64,000 bases of DNA from Ampelocalamus luodianensis (taxonomy: Eukaryota; Streptophyta; Magnoliopsida; Poales; Poaceae). The notes beneath the pieces are model-generated. The model saw only the letters and a list, made by a program, of their open reading frames with translations, made no database searches and was not told the origin of the DNA. The stretch lies in the NCBI GenBank assembly GCA_036346255.1, contig CM070636.1, positions 30,697,539 through 30,761,538 of the forward strand, read 5' to 3'. The translations under genes and the position numbers were made by a program. This document shows positions 13,557-25,500 of this stretch, one piece after another; the stretch's first letter is position 1; every line of letters starts with the position of its first letter.

Positions 13557-16500
13557 GTCCTAGTCTGACGACTAGTCGTGGCTAGTCGCGACTAGTCGGT
13601 CAAGTCGACAAGTCGGTCCCCTTGCGACTCGACTCGATTTACGACTTAATAACCTTGATCCCTACATGCAGGCTGCCGACTCTCTCTCTCTCTCTCTCTA
13701 TGTGCCCTACACCTGCCAGATGTTATTGCATGCATCTAGCTAGTCATCTACTCCAGCGCTGCTAGCTGCCTTTTTCTTATTCGGAGAGAGAGAGAAGAAG
13801 ATGCTGCTGCTGGGTGAGTGTGCTGCAACGACAGGAGGGAGAGAGAGGAAGCAAGAAGGAAGGAAAAGGAGGAGAGGAGAGGAAGAGAAGGGAAATCGCG
13901 CGGTTCACGTTGTTCATCAGGAGTAATGATTTGAAAGCCTTTAGTTGGCATTACATTAATTTGTGTTCAATTTGTAGATCGTTTGGTTTATAGGAAATGT
14001 AGATTTCAATAAGCCCTAGTTCGTCAAATTGTGTTACAAAACCTTGTGAACGCAATTAGAGGTATTTATGTTCAGACTCAGGGTTTCGTCTAGTTAGGAA
14101 AAATGTGGGGCAAGGTTGTCACGGCGACCTTGGCGACCACGGCGCCTAAGGGGCGCTAAGACGCCTAGCCGTCCAGGCACCTAATCATCCTCTAGGCAAG
14201 GCAAAGCAAGGTAAGCTAAGGCGGTTCACTTGAGTACTTGACTACTTGACTAAAACAGCAAATTAGAGAGAGGTCAATGACAATTGCATACCTTGATGAG
14301 CCATTGAAGCAATAGAGAGCAGCTTTAGAAGAATACAAGATCAAAGTCATTGAAGCCAAATGAGCAATTGAGCATTGACTATTGTAATGTCATGTTTGTA
14401 AATTTGAAATGATGAAATGAAATAAGATTTGTCAGACTAATATGCACTTATGCAGCATCTCTTATTCAAGAATTTCTATTTTTAAAAAAAAGAAAACAAT
14501 ATGCAAATGGAATTGATGTACGTGGTAGCAGTCTAGCACATCAATAGCAAGTAACAAAATATATGTACATAGACTCCACAAGTCGAGTTGTGATAACACG
14601 TTACTTGCAAGGGCCTCTCCGATCCAATGATCCCCCCTCCTCATCTCTGCGATAGGGACAGCCATGTGAGGCATCCATTTCTTTATTCAGCTAGAGGAGA
14701 GAAGCAGAGGCAGAGGGGGAAACAAAGGGAGGGAGGCGGCGCGGTGGGGGAGCCAGAGGGGGAACCAGAGGGAGGGAGGCGGCACGGCGGGGAACCAGAG
14801 GGAAGAAGCAGAGCAGGGGGGAACCAGAGGGGGAAGCGGAGAGAGGGAGGCGACGCGGCGGGAGGGACTAGGGAGGTGGCGCGGGAGGGAGGGAGGCAGC
14901 GCGAGAGGGAGGGACTAGGGAGTGGAGGTCGAGAAGAAGCGTAGGCGTACCTAGCGGCGACGGCGCGCGCGGGAGGGGCAACAACGGCTGGCTTGGTTGA
15001 GGCTTGCTTGCTTGGCCACTTCCTAGTCGACTTCACAACAAAGCGGTGTTGCAGCCCGAGACTCGAGCGCTCCTTCCTTATCCTGGACTGGCGTGGAAAG
15101 GCGCCGCCAAACACTCGCCTGGGACACCTCATCGAGACCATAGACGCCACTCCGACCTGGGCGCCCACCTAGATGGCCAAGGCGAGGCGCTCCTCCGCAG
15201 CGTCCCCTCTGCACAGCCGGGAAGCCAAGGCAACGCCGTGACAACCATGATGTGGGGAATTTCACTAGCTTTATTGGAAGGTCTAGAACACTAGATTTAG
15301 AATTGTGAGCGAAAAGCTGTGGCCACAGGAAGGTTATTGTCCAGAAAACGGACATCATTGGAAGTTGTTATGTACATGGGTTGATTACGCCTAGCAAATG
15401 AAGTAATTTAATTTTTGTCATAACTTGAATAAGCTAGGGAATTTTGAGTAAATTCCAGAACTGCTATTGTTCATTATTTTCCAAGTTATATTAAAAAAAA
15501 TACAAAATTGTGAAATGGTCTGTCCTGACAGATTCTGGGGTAGTCTTCGGGGTTAGAAACAGGGAAGTAAACAGCGAATTCATAGGTCCGTTAAAACTAG
15601 AAAGTTGTAGGTAATTTTGTGGGGCTTCCAGAAAGTATATGTTTCGCTAGATTTGGGGTTCAGAAGAGAGCTAGAGCCATATTACTACTGGGATAGCGGG
15701 TAGTGCGTCCGGCAGAATCAAGCTAAATGTGTCGATTTTGCGTAAACATGCGAAGGCGATTAGTGTAATATTTTGGTGGTGTGGTGATGTGTTTTGTAGT
15801 ATTTTTTAATTGTTTGTTCAGGGAGGGTTGCCTCTAGTACCTTACCACCATCTCGCTACCCGACTCCGAGAGGATAAGAGGCAAGTGCATGGTAGAACGG
15901 TGATCGATGGTTTGATTGTTGTTTTCTTTATTATTCATTACCATTATGCTATTTATTCCATTACATTGTTCAATTACACATCTTGTGAGTGATTATGGTA
16001 TCGATTTTGACGATGAAGATATGACTTGTGGTTAATGGAATAATTGATGAGATTAAATTAAATTGTTGCATCATTGTATAAAAGAGAAGGTGATCATGGT
16101 GATCACATATCTATCTCGTGGTAGAGACTCCACGGGAGTGGAAAAGTCCCCGATCCTTTGAGGATGGGCTTCATGAAAGGGTGAACACTATAGCGGGTGT
16201 TCACTCATGCTATACTGTTATAAGCGATGAAATGAGCATGTGAGCATGTAGTATAGAGTTGCATCGCATTAAATAAAAAGTGGATATGATAGTTGAGTAC
16301 AAGCATGAGGAGAAATAAATGGGCATTGTTGATGATATTGATTACGGTTATAAAATTATTGTTCATTATTTTATTATGTGCTTGCTGAGTCGTGGACTCA
16401 CCTTTGCTCTATTGTTACTTTAGATGAACGTTGACATCATCGCGCACGGGAAGGGATAGCACACATGGAACACTTGCGATCACTACAATTACTTGATTCA

Positions 16501-19500
16501 TTTTGTCATGAGAACTTTTATTATAGTGTGATGATATTTCCTTTAGGATTTGATATACATTGAATAATTCTAGATGATTAGTTGGAACTTGATTTATTCA
16601 TTCGATAGACTCATTATGGATGGTTATTACTTAATTCTTGGGTTATTATTTGGCATTGCTATCTAGTGATTAGATACTTATACTTGCCGTGTCACTTTAA
16701 ATGTTTTATTGTGACCTGTGGACGGGTTTTATTATTTAACTGCTTGCTAGAATTTATTGTAAAATATTGTTAGAATTAGTAGTTAGTGTATTTTAGTAGC
16801 ATTCTGGGCTCAGTGGGCTCAGTGTTTGACCGAGGTGTTACACATGCATCCACTAGTAGCTAGTTGGTCTCTAATCCATCCCAAACTAGATAGATACAAG
16901 AGATGTCAACCATCACATATTCTGATTTGTTATTATTACTAGTACTAAACACAATAGATAGTTATTGCGTTGATTACAAGCATGGCACAAGATGTCTGTT
17001 GCTGTGGTGGCTAGCGCTGCATCCCACAAGCCTGGGCTGGCTGGTTCAAATTCCCATCTAGCTGAAATATATTTTTTGGCAGTTTCCACACATGCTGCAT
17101 GCGGGGTCCCATGTGGTAAGGCATTGAAGGTTTGGGCGCATGGCGCGGGAGGTGCAAGGCGTAGTGGATCGGGTTTGTACAGTAGGAAGGGTGGGGTGTA
17201 GAATAGCTATTCTAGGGAAGGGGTTTAGAATAGTATTTCTATAATTTTCTGTGCTATCCAAATATATAAGTTCAAGGATATTATACTTCAATCCTGCTTT
17301 TGTCTTGAAAATATATAAGAAACTCAGAATTATGAATCTAAATTTCAATTTGAACTTTCGGGATTAAATCGATAGCTCATATTTCATTTCTAAATTTGTG
17401 AAAAGTAAATCATACACTGTTCCAAATATTACCAAAATATTCATAGATATACTATATGCAATATTATGCAAACATGTAAAATTTCAAGGTCCAATTTGGC
17501 CGTACTGTGTAGAACTGAATGAGACAAAGTGACAAACTATGCGTGTGAATAGAATAGTGCATGGTTTCCAGGTATTGGAGTGCGGAAGTGCACAAGCATG
17601 AGGTCCTGGCTTCAATCCCGAGCCATGCATGGGTGAAAACACGCTATTTCAAAAAAGAAAGGATGAATAGCGCATGATGAATTGCTTGTCAACCAATGTT
17701 TCGACTGTCGAGATGACATATCAAGATTTCAGGAACCCATAACAATCAAACAGTCAACCAACTAGATGAGAGAGTAACGTATGTAGATCCAGGCATAGCC
17801 AGGCAAACAAATGCACTATATAATGTACTAGGAACCATGGTATAATTATTCAGGATTGAACAGGCTTGACGTAAATTAGTTCGATCAATTAAAGATTACA
17901 GAAAATGCTGTGAACAAATGTTGTACTTACAACTCTGCAGGTGACGCTATTGGCCTGAATCCTTGAAATACACTGTCTGGACGTTGTTCACCCAGCACTT
18001 TAGCTCTTTCATATAGAACAGTATTTGGAAGCTTTTTAGTTGGCTTCACCTGCTTGAATATACTTAGAAACTGACTAAATCTCTTCAAAAAAACAGTGAG
18101 CTCCAAGCTCACCAGCAAAACCTAATTTTCAAGAGCTCTTACTTACACATATTGTTCATCAAGAAAAATAACATCGCTTTTGTCTTGTAAATTTACAGAA
18201 AACTATTACATGCAGCCATTACAAGACAAATTATGGTGCAGTGTTTATTGTTCGTGCAAGACAATCATGCCAAGAAGAAAAGGTCAAAGGAAGCAGATAA
18301 CTGAAAGGGAAGGTATATTTCCTGCATATGTTTTGACAATATATGACTAAACCTGTGATCACCATGTTAGAGATATATGTATAATATCTTATTCCCCATT
18401 GTTATGATGGGTTATTTGCATATTCATCACCTGTATTTTGTGTATATATACTGGCCCATTGGCCCCCTGAGAATACAAGTTTCTATTCCTAACATGGTAT
18501 CAGAGCATATTAGGTTTACCTCTCCTCCCGGACGCGCAACTCGTCTGCCCTAGCCGCTGCCGTCGGCTTCCCATCCCTAGCCGCCGCTGCCGACTTCACC
18601 TTGCCGCAGCCGGCTTCACCTTCCCTCCCGAGACTTCGCCCGACGCACCCGACGCCGGTCTCCACCCGACGTCGGCCTCCGCTCGACGAGCCCAACACCG
18701 GTCTCGGCTTGGCCCTGTCGTCGCCCGTCGAGGGTACCATCTCGGCGCGCCCGCCGCTGCCTTGGATCCGGCGAGATCCGGGCCTCTTCGTCGGCACCAG
18801 GTCATCTCCCGGCCCGATCTGCTGCGACTCGCGCCACCACCGGCCGTCGCCGCGCATGCAATCACCGCCTGCGCTTCGCTTCGCCCGTCGCGTGGCTGCC
18901 GAAGATCTCCGCCGCTTCGGGATTGTCCGCCGTCGCCGTCGAAGCGCCATCGCGCCGCTCGCTCTGCTGTTGCTCGGATCGCCGCCGCCCGCTCGCTCGC
19001 CCAGTGCCGCCGCGCCCGTTGCTAGGGAACCCTAGTTCACCGTCGTGGCGTGTTTATGTGACGGCCGGTAGCTTTTAACCGCTAACGCCGCCGCGGCGGT
19101 TAGCATCTAGGGACTAGCCTAGCTAGTTCATCCGCATCGCGTATGTTGCATATGCTTAGATTAACCCTATAAATATGTATCGGCGAAGCAGACTGCGTGG
19201 CGCAGCAAAGTCGGGGCGAGTGGGGCTCGAGGTCAAGGTCTGCGGCTTTAGCCGTTAGAAAAAAAAGAGGCGCGAACGACAACGGCGGCGAGCGAACGAG
19301 AGAAACACCGGTGGCGCTCTGGTTCGGTATTGTCGAGGGGCGCGGCCCGGCGGTGGGTGGCCTACCTCGCGAGCCAACTTCGTCGAGTGGGCGCGGTGAT
19401 GAAGGTGAGGCTCAAATGCGGCACATGGGAGGCAGCGATCCCGATGCGGCGGCGTCGACTCGACCAGATCGGCAGGCGGCGCCGATGCCGCATCGCCGCC

Positions 19501-22500
19501 GATCCGCCAGAGATGCGATTCGCTCTCCAACAAGCGAGATCGCCAAGGAGGCTTGGGACGCCATCGCTGCGACGCGCGGCGGCGGCACGCGCGCAAGTCC
19601 CTGCTGCGCGCACGCCGCGCGGAGGTGGGAGACCACGGCCTTCAAGCGGTGAGGGCGTTGATGACTTTGCCTCCGTCTCAACGCTCTGCTGCGAGTTGAG
19701 TACGATTCGGCGACGACACCTCGGCGAGAGAGGCGTGAGAAGCTTTTATTGCGTCCCAGAAGTACAAGCGGATGGCTCGGTCGATCCGGTCTCTGCTGGA
19801 CCTCCACGATGTCGATCGAGGAGGCGATAGGTCGCCTCAAGGTGCGTCAACGATGATGAGCCACGATCTCTCGGGACCCGTCACCATTGGCGGAAGCTCC
19901 TCACTCGGGAGGTGGGGTGCCGGCCAAGGTGGCGAGGAAGAAGAAGCCTTCTTCCACGACGGCGCATCGCGTGGCAAGCGCGCAAGCAGCGCAAAGACGC
20001 CAAGCATGGGCACGAGGCGTCGAGGTGATGGCTGTGGGCGCCCGAGGCGGCGCGGCAGGCAAGCAAGCCGACGACGAGGCGACTCTTGCTACAATCTGCG
20101 GCAAGCTTGGTCATTGGGCGAGTTGTCGGCGACCACCGCAGCGGCCGACCCACGTCGCGCGGTGCGGAGGAGGAACAGCGGCTCTGTTCATTGCTCGAGC
20201 AAGCATCGAACCGGTATGCCGGCATAGCGGCTCACCGCTCTTCCTCCAGCGAGCCGCCACCGCACACCCTCCGAAAGTTAGAACAGCGGCAAGGCCAGCG
20301 GGTGGTGCCTCGACACCGGCGACACCGCCACATGGCCGGCGGCGGAGTTCTTCTCCGGCGTGACTTCAGGCGTTCGAGGCTCTGTCAGGTTTGGGACACC
20401 TCGGCGTGGAAATCAGGGCGACGCTGCTCTAGGATCGGATCTTCGGAGACACACAAGACTTAGGGAGATGATGGATAAGTTACACCCTTGGAATTAGCAT
20501 CTCTTTGTCTGCTTTGAGGACAGAGCATCTAGGGCGAGCATCTTAGACTAGCATATGCTTGGCATATGCTCGCATATCTTGGCATATGCGTGGTCTTAAA
20601 TATGTATCCCAACCCTCGACTGGCATTAATGAAGAGAAATATACAAAAAATTGCCCCATGTGTCATCTCTCCAGCGATGTCAGGATCTTGCTATCACCTA
20701 GTAAGAGTCCTCAGCCGTCCGACCTATACTGTTCGTTAGTCGCCGTACGTCGGCCGCCCAATAAAAGTCCATGATCTTGCGGTTGAGTGTCTCGCATGCG
20801 TGGTCTTCGACTGATGAGGTCCTCTCCGCGATGTCTCGCCTACCGAGGCTCTCGATTCCTTGCAATGATGATCGCCTACCAGAGGCTCGCCTACACTCGG
20901 TGGCACTCGGTGGTGCGATGGCGATGCTCGGGCTCTGCGTACTCATCGCTAGTATCGGCCTCGGTTCTCTTACGAGGTTGTGGGACTCCTTCGGCTTTCG
21001 GATGTGGACTCATCTTGGCGGCGCTATGAGCTCTCTGGTGATGCCTGTGCACTTGTCCGTGGTTCGCCAGAGCACTCTCTTGAGCAGGTGATGCTCTTGT
21101 TGGCGCTTTTACGCTCGAGCTCTGTATGCGGCATCACCGGACTCTCTTCGCCCGCTTCTTGCCGTCGCTCTGTCCGTCTTTGCTGTTGTCGCCGCTGACC
21201 TTGAGTTTCGTGGTCTCGAGTTCCTTACTCGCCGTCCCGAGTTCGAGCGGGCGTGCCCGCTCCTTGCACGCCACCTCGTGTCACTCTCCGAGGCTCTTCA
21301 CGAGATACGTGCGGAGAGACTCGCTGAGTGGTCTTGGCTCGATACCACTCCTCGTGCTCGCCGCTCGCCTACTGCTACACCGATCGCTCCACGCCAAGAC
21401 ATCGTTGTCTCCTCAGGCGCCGCCACGGTGGTGGTGGCCGTCCTCCATCTGGAGGTTGTGGTGGTCGTCCTCACTGCTTCTACTGCAACAAGGTCGGCCA
21501 CATTGAGTCCTAGTACTATAAGAAGCAGCGGCATCTTTCACGCCGTTCTTCTACTAGCACTGGCACTGGTGCTTCTACATCGACGCCTGCCTCGACTCCT
21601 TCAACAGTTTCTCTCACCAAGTAGGAGATAGCCAGACTTCGACGCCTGCTTGCCGCCTCAGGTTCTCCTCGGCGTTCTTCTGCAGTTCTCTCACGATTCT
21701 TCGAACCGAGAAACCACCTCCTCCATAGTCAGGTACCTCCCCGTGGATTCTTGATTCTGGAGCATCCTTTCATATGACTTCTGATTCTTCCATTCTGTCT
21801 TTCATTACACCTCTTGATTCTCCTGTCAGTGTGCTTACCGCTGATGGTACATCCATTTCTGTCCCTGGTCGAGGACCTCTTAGCAACTCATCTTTTCATG
21901 TTCCTTCTGTTGCTTATGTTCCTCGCCTTACCATGCGACTTCTTCTGCCTTTGGGCGACATCGATCATAGTTGTCGGGTCATTCTCGACTTTGACTCTTG
22001 TTGTGTTCAGGACCGCCACACGGGAGCTCTGGTTGGTTCTGGCCCTCGGCACCTTGACTCACAGCGTCTCTGGGAGCTTGACTAGCTTCACCTTCCTTCC
22101 ATCGCCACCGCCGCCGCCTCTCTCGGCTTACGCCACTCCGCCTACCGGCTCTTTCTAGCGGTGGCATCACCGTCTTGGTCATCTGTGTGGATCTCGCATG
22201 CGTCTTTAGTTCGTCATGGTCTTCGAGTGCTGCCTCGAGGCGTATCTTTATATTGTCGAGTGTAAGTTAGGTAAACAAATTCGATTTCCTTATCCTCATA
22301 GTAGTCGATGTCTCGGCGTCCTTTTGATCTTGTTCATTCGGATGTTTGAAATTAGGCTCAGCGTTTGAAAGGGTCATCGATATTATATCATTTTTATAGA
22401 TGATTTTTCGTCACACTTGGATATATTTCATGTCTTCGTAGTGAGGTCTTATCTATCTATAAACAATTTGCCACTATGGTCCACACATTCTCCACCCTAT

Positions 22501-25500
22501 TCGTATCTTTCGTGGCCGACTCATTGGCGAGTACCTCTCTCGTTCCTGCGCGCCTTCCTTGCTGGCGGTACTCTCGCCGATTCTCTTGTCCTGGTGCTCA
22601 TGCTCCGAATGGTGTCGCTGAGCGCAAGCATTGTCACCTCCTTGAGACGGCTCGTGCACTGATGATTGCCGCCTCTATGCCACCTCACTTTTGGGTCGAG
22701 GCTTTTTCCACTGCCACCTATCTTGTCAACCTCCAGCCCTCTTCTGCTCTTCAGAATGCAATCCTGCGGCGTCTCGTGGTCTTCTCACGACTACTCGCCT
22801 TCCAAATGCATTTGTTTGCGTTTGCTACGTTCTCCTCGCCCCTTGAGAACGCACCAAACTGACTGCTTAGTCTATTGAGTGTGTATTTCTGGGATACAGT
22901 GCCGAGCACAAGGGCTATCGGTCTTTGGGATCTGTTGGTCGCCGAGATCGCGGGTTTCTCGGCATGTGACTTTCGGCGAGTCGCGTCCCTTCTACCCGTC
23001 TGCCTCCTCAGCCGGCTTCCTCTGTGAGTCTATGTCCTTTGACCTTTCCGGATACACAATATCTGTCTTGCCTCGTCCACCCATTCCTCGAGGGCACCCA
23101 TTCCCTGAGTCTCCACATATTCCTCCCGTGGCCTCTCTGCCGTTGTCGCGCCTACTTTGCCTCCTCGCGCTCCTCGTGCTCCTCCCACTCTGATCCGTTC
23201 TTACCCTCTCATCTACACTCGTCGGCCCCGTATCGAGGATATTCCAGATGAGTCATCTTCTGATGCTCCATCTTCTCCCTCTTCTCCGCTCTCTCGTGAT
23301 CGCGGTCGATTCGGCCCGCCGTTTTGGTTTCTTTGGTGCAGCTACTCGTGAGCCTGTCTCCTACCGAGATGTTGTTGCTCACCCTGAGTGGCAGCATGCC
23401 ATGGCCGAGGAGTAGGGGTGGAAACGAGCCGAGCCGAGCCGGCTCGAGCCAAGCTCGTTCAGGCTCGAATGAACAGTAAGCTCGGCTCGACTCGGCTCGT
23501 TTTGATCACGAGCCAAAATGGTGGCTTGGCTCGGCTCGTGATCAGGCTCGAGCCGGCTCGTTTGAGCTCGCGAGCCCAGACCATTCCCCAATCCTCACTA
23601 GAGCTTTGCTAATCAAGAAACTAGATCGGTGTGCCACGAAAATCTTTCTGGTCGCCGATGCTAATCAAGATCTACAAGATATACAGGTAATCAAGAACAT
23701 CCAGTTTTGCTAATCAAGATCTGGTAATCAATAACATCCGTTTTCCTAATCAAGATCTATAATCAAGTCCCTGCGTCGCGACGCGCGATCGGTGAACGCC
23801 TTTGAGTAGCGCGGCTTCCTATGGCCTCCGTACTCCGGGCTCCGACCCTCCGCGCCGCGGGGATCGAGAGGGCAAGTCCTGCCCACGATGGCGCAGCCCT
23901 TCCTCGCCTCCTGAGTCGCCTCTGCCTCACGCCACACACAGAGATGTAGTCCCGCCGCGCCGCGCGCGCCAGCGGTGAGATGGGAGATGGGAGAGGAGGA
24001 TCACTAGCAGGCAGAGGCGAGCGATGGGATGAAGAGGCGCTGGCGCCACCGGCGAGGAGAGAAGGCGGGGTGGGCGAGCGGCGCGTCGGTGCGGAGGACG
24101 GGGAGAAGAAGGGGATTCGGGAGATTTGGGAAGAAGGCCAGAAGGGGATCGGCGACTCGGGGTGAGGATTGAGGATTGGGACTTGGGGAGGTAAGGGGAT
24201 CAGGGTCCGGTTGGGGGGTGAGGAATTGAGGATGGTCGGTCGTGGTTGGGCTGCTCTACATGGGCCGAGCCAAACGAGCCACTCGAGCGGCTCGCGAGCC
24301 GGCTCGAGCTCGGCTCGTTTCGTTTGCGAGCCGGAGAGGGAGCTCGGCTCGGCTCAAAATTCACGAGCTCGAGCCGAGCCGAGCCGTAACGAGCCTGAGC
24401 CGAGCTGCGAGCCTCGAGCTATTTTTCCAACCCTACCGAGGAGATTGCTGCCCTTGAGCGTACTGGTACTTGGGATCTTGTTCCTTTTCCATCTCACTCT
24501 CGTCCCATCACGTGTAAGTGGGTCTATAAGATTAAGACTCGCTCTGATGGCTCTCTTGAGCGTTATAAGACGCGTCTTGTTGCTCGTGGCTTCCAGCAGG
24601 AGCATGGTCGTGACTACGACGAGACTTTTGCTCCTGTGGCTCACATGACCACTGTCCGTACTCTTCTTTCGGTGGCATCTGTTCGCCACTGGTCTATTTC
24701 TCAGCTTGATATCAAGAATGCCTTCCGCAATGGCGAGTTACGTGAGGAGGTCTACATGCTTCCGCCACGGGTATTACATTCTCGAGGGCATGGTGCATGC
24801 GCCTTCGTCGCTCTCTATGGCCTTAAGCAAGCCCTCGTGCTTTGTTTGAGTGCTTCTCCTCTGTGGTCACTGCTGCTAGTTTTTCAGCTAGTGATCATGA
24901 TCATGCGCTCTTTGTCCACACTTCGCCTCGTGATCGAACTCTTCTTCTTCTCTATGTTGATAATATGATCATTACAGGAGATGATTCTGAGTACATTGCC
25001 TTTGTCAAGGCTCGTCTTAGTGAGCAGTTCCTTATGTCGGATCTTGGTCATCTTCGTTACTTACTTGGGATTGAGGTTACTTCCACTCCACATGGTTTCT
25101 TTATGTCCCAAGAGAAGTATATTCAGGATCTTCTTGATCGCGCCTCTCTCACTGATCAACATATTGTTGAGACTCCTATGGAGCTCAACGTTCACCTTCG
25201 ACCCTCTGATGGCAAGCCTCTTTCTGATCCGACTCGCTATCGTCATCTTGTTGGAAGTCTTGTCTACCTTGCTGTTACTCGTCCGGATATCACTTATCCA
25301 CCCACATTCGAGTCGATTCGTCTGCTCCCACTCAGTCCACTGACCACCTTCTTCGCGTTACGCGATACCTTCGTGGGACTATCTCTCGCCGTCTCTTCTT
25401 TCCACGCTCCACCTTCGTTCTGCTTGAGCTTATTCGGATGCTACTTGGGCGATGATCCCTCGATCGCGGTCTATCTCTACTTCTGTGTTTTTCTTGGTAG

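Larger units (their letters stand above)
12421..16842 (+). repeat. Ty3/gypsy 3' LTR carrying two hAT-like insertions
   Basis: The repeat starts TGTGATATCC just after gypsy pol remnants and a purine tract, and ends GAGGTGTTACA; the two ends form a short inverted repeat. Removing the hAT-like elements at 12,622 and 14,111 with their duplications leaves about 2.2 kb, a normal size for long-LTR gypsy elements of grasses. It lies in GTF3C3 intron 11. No partner LTR was found. Confidence 0.65.

Noticed and set aside
12735..13585. Overlapping long open frames rich in Pro, Ser, Leu and Arg
   Set aside because: They lie inside a hAT-like element, overlap in several frames and reflect GC-rich, low-complexity sequence; no domain is visible.
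18516..19035. Long open frames on both strands
   Set aside because: This is the GC-rich leader of copia element D between primer site and gag; frames are open on both strands because of composition.
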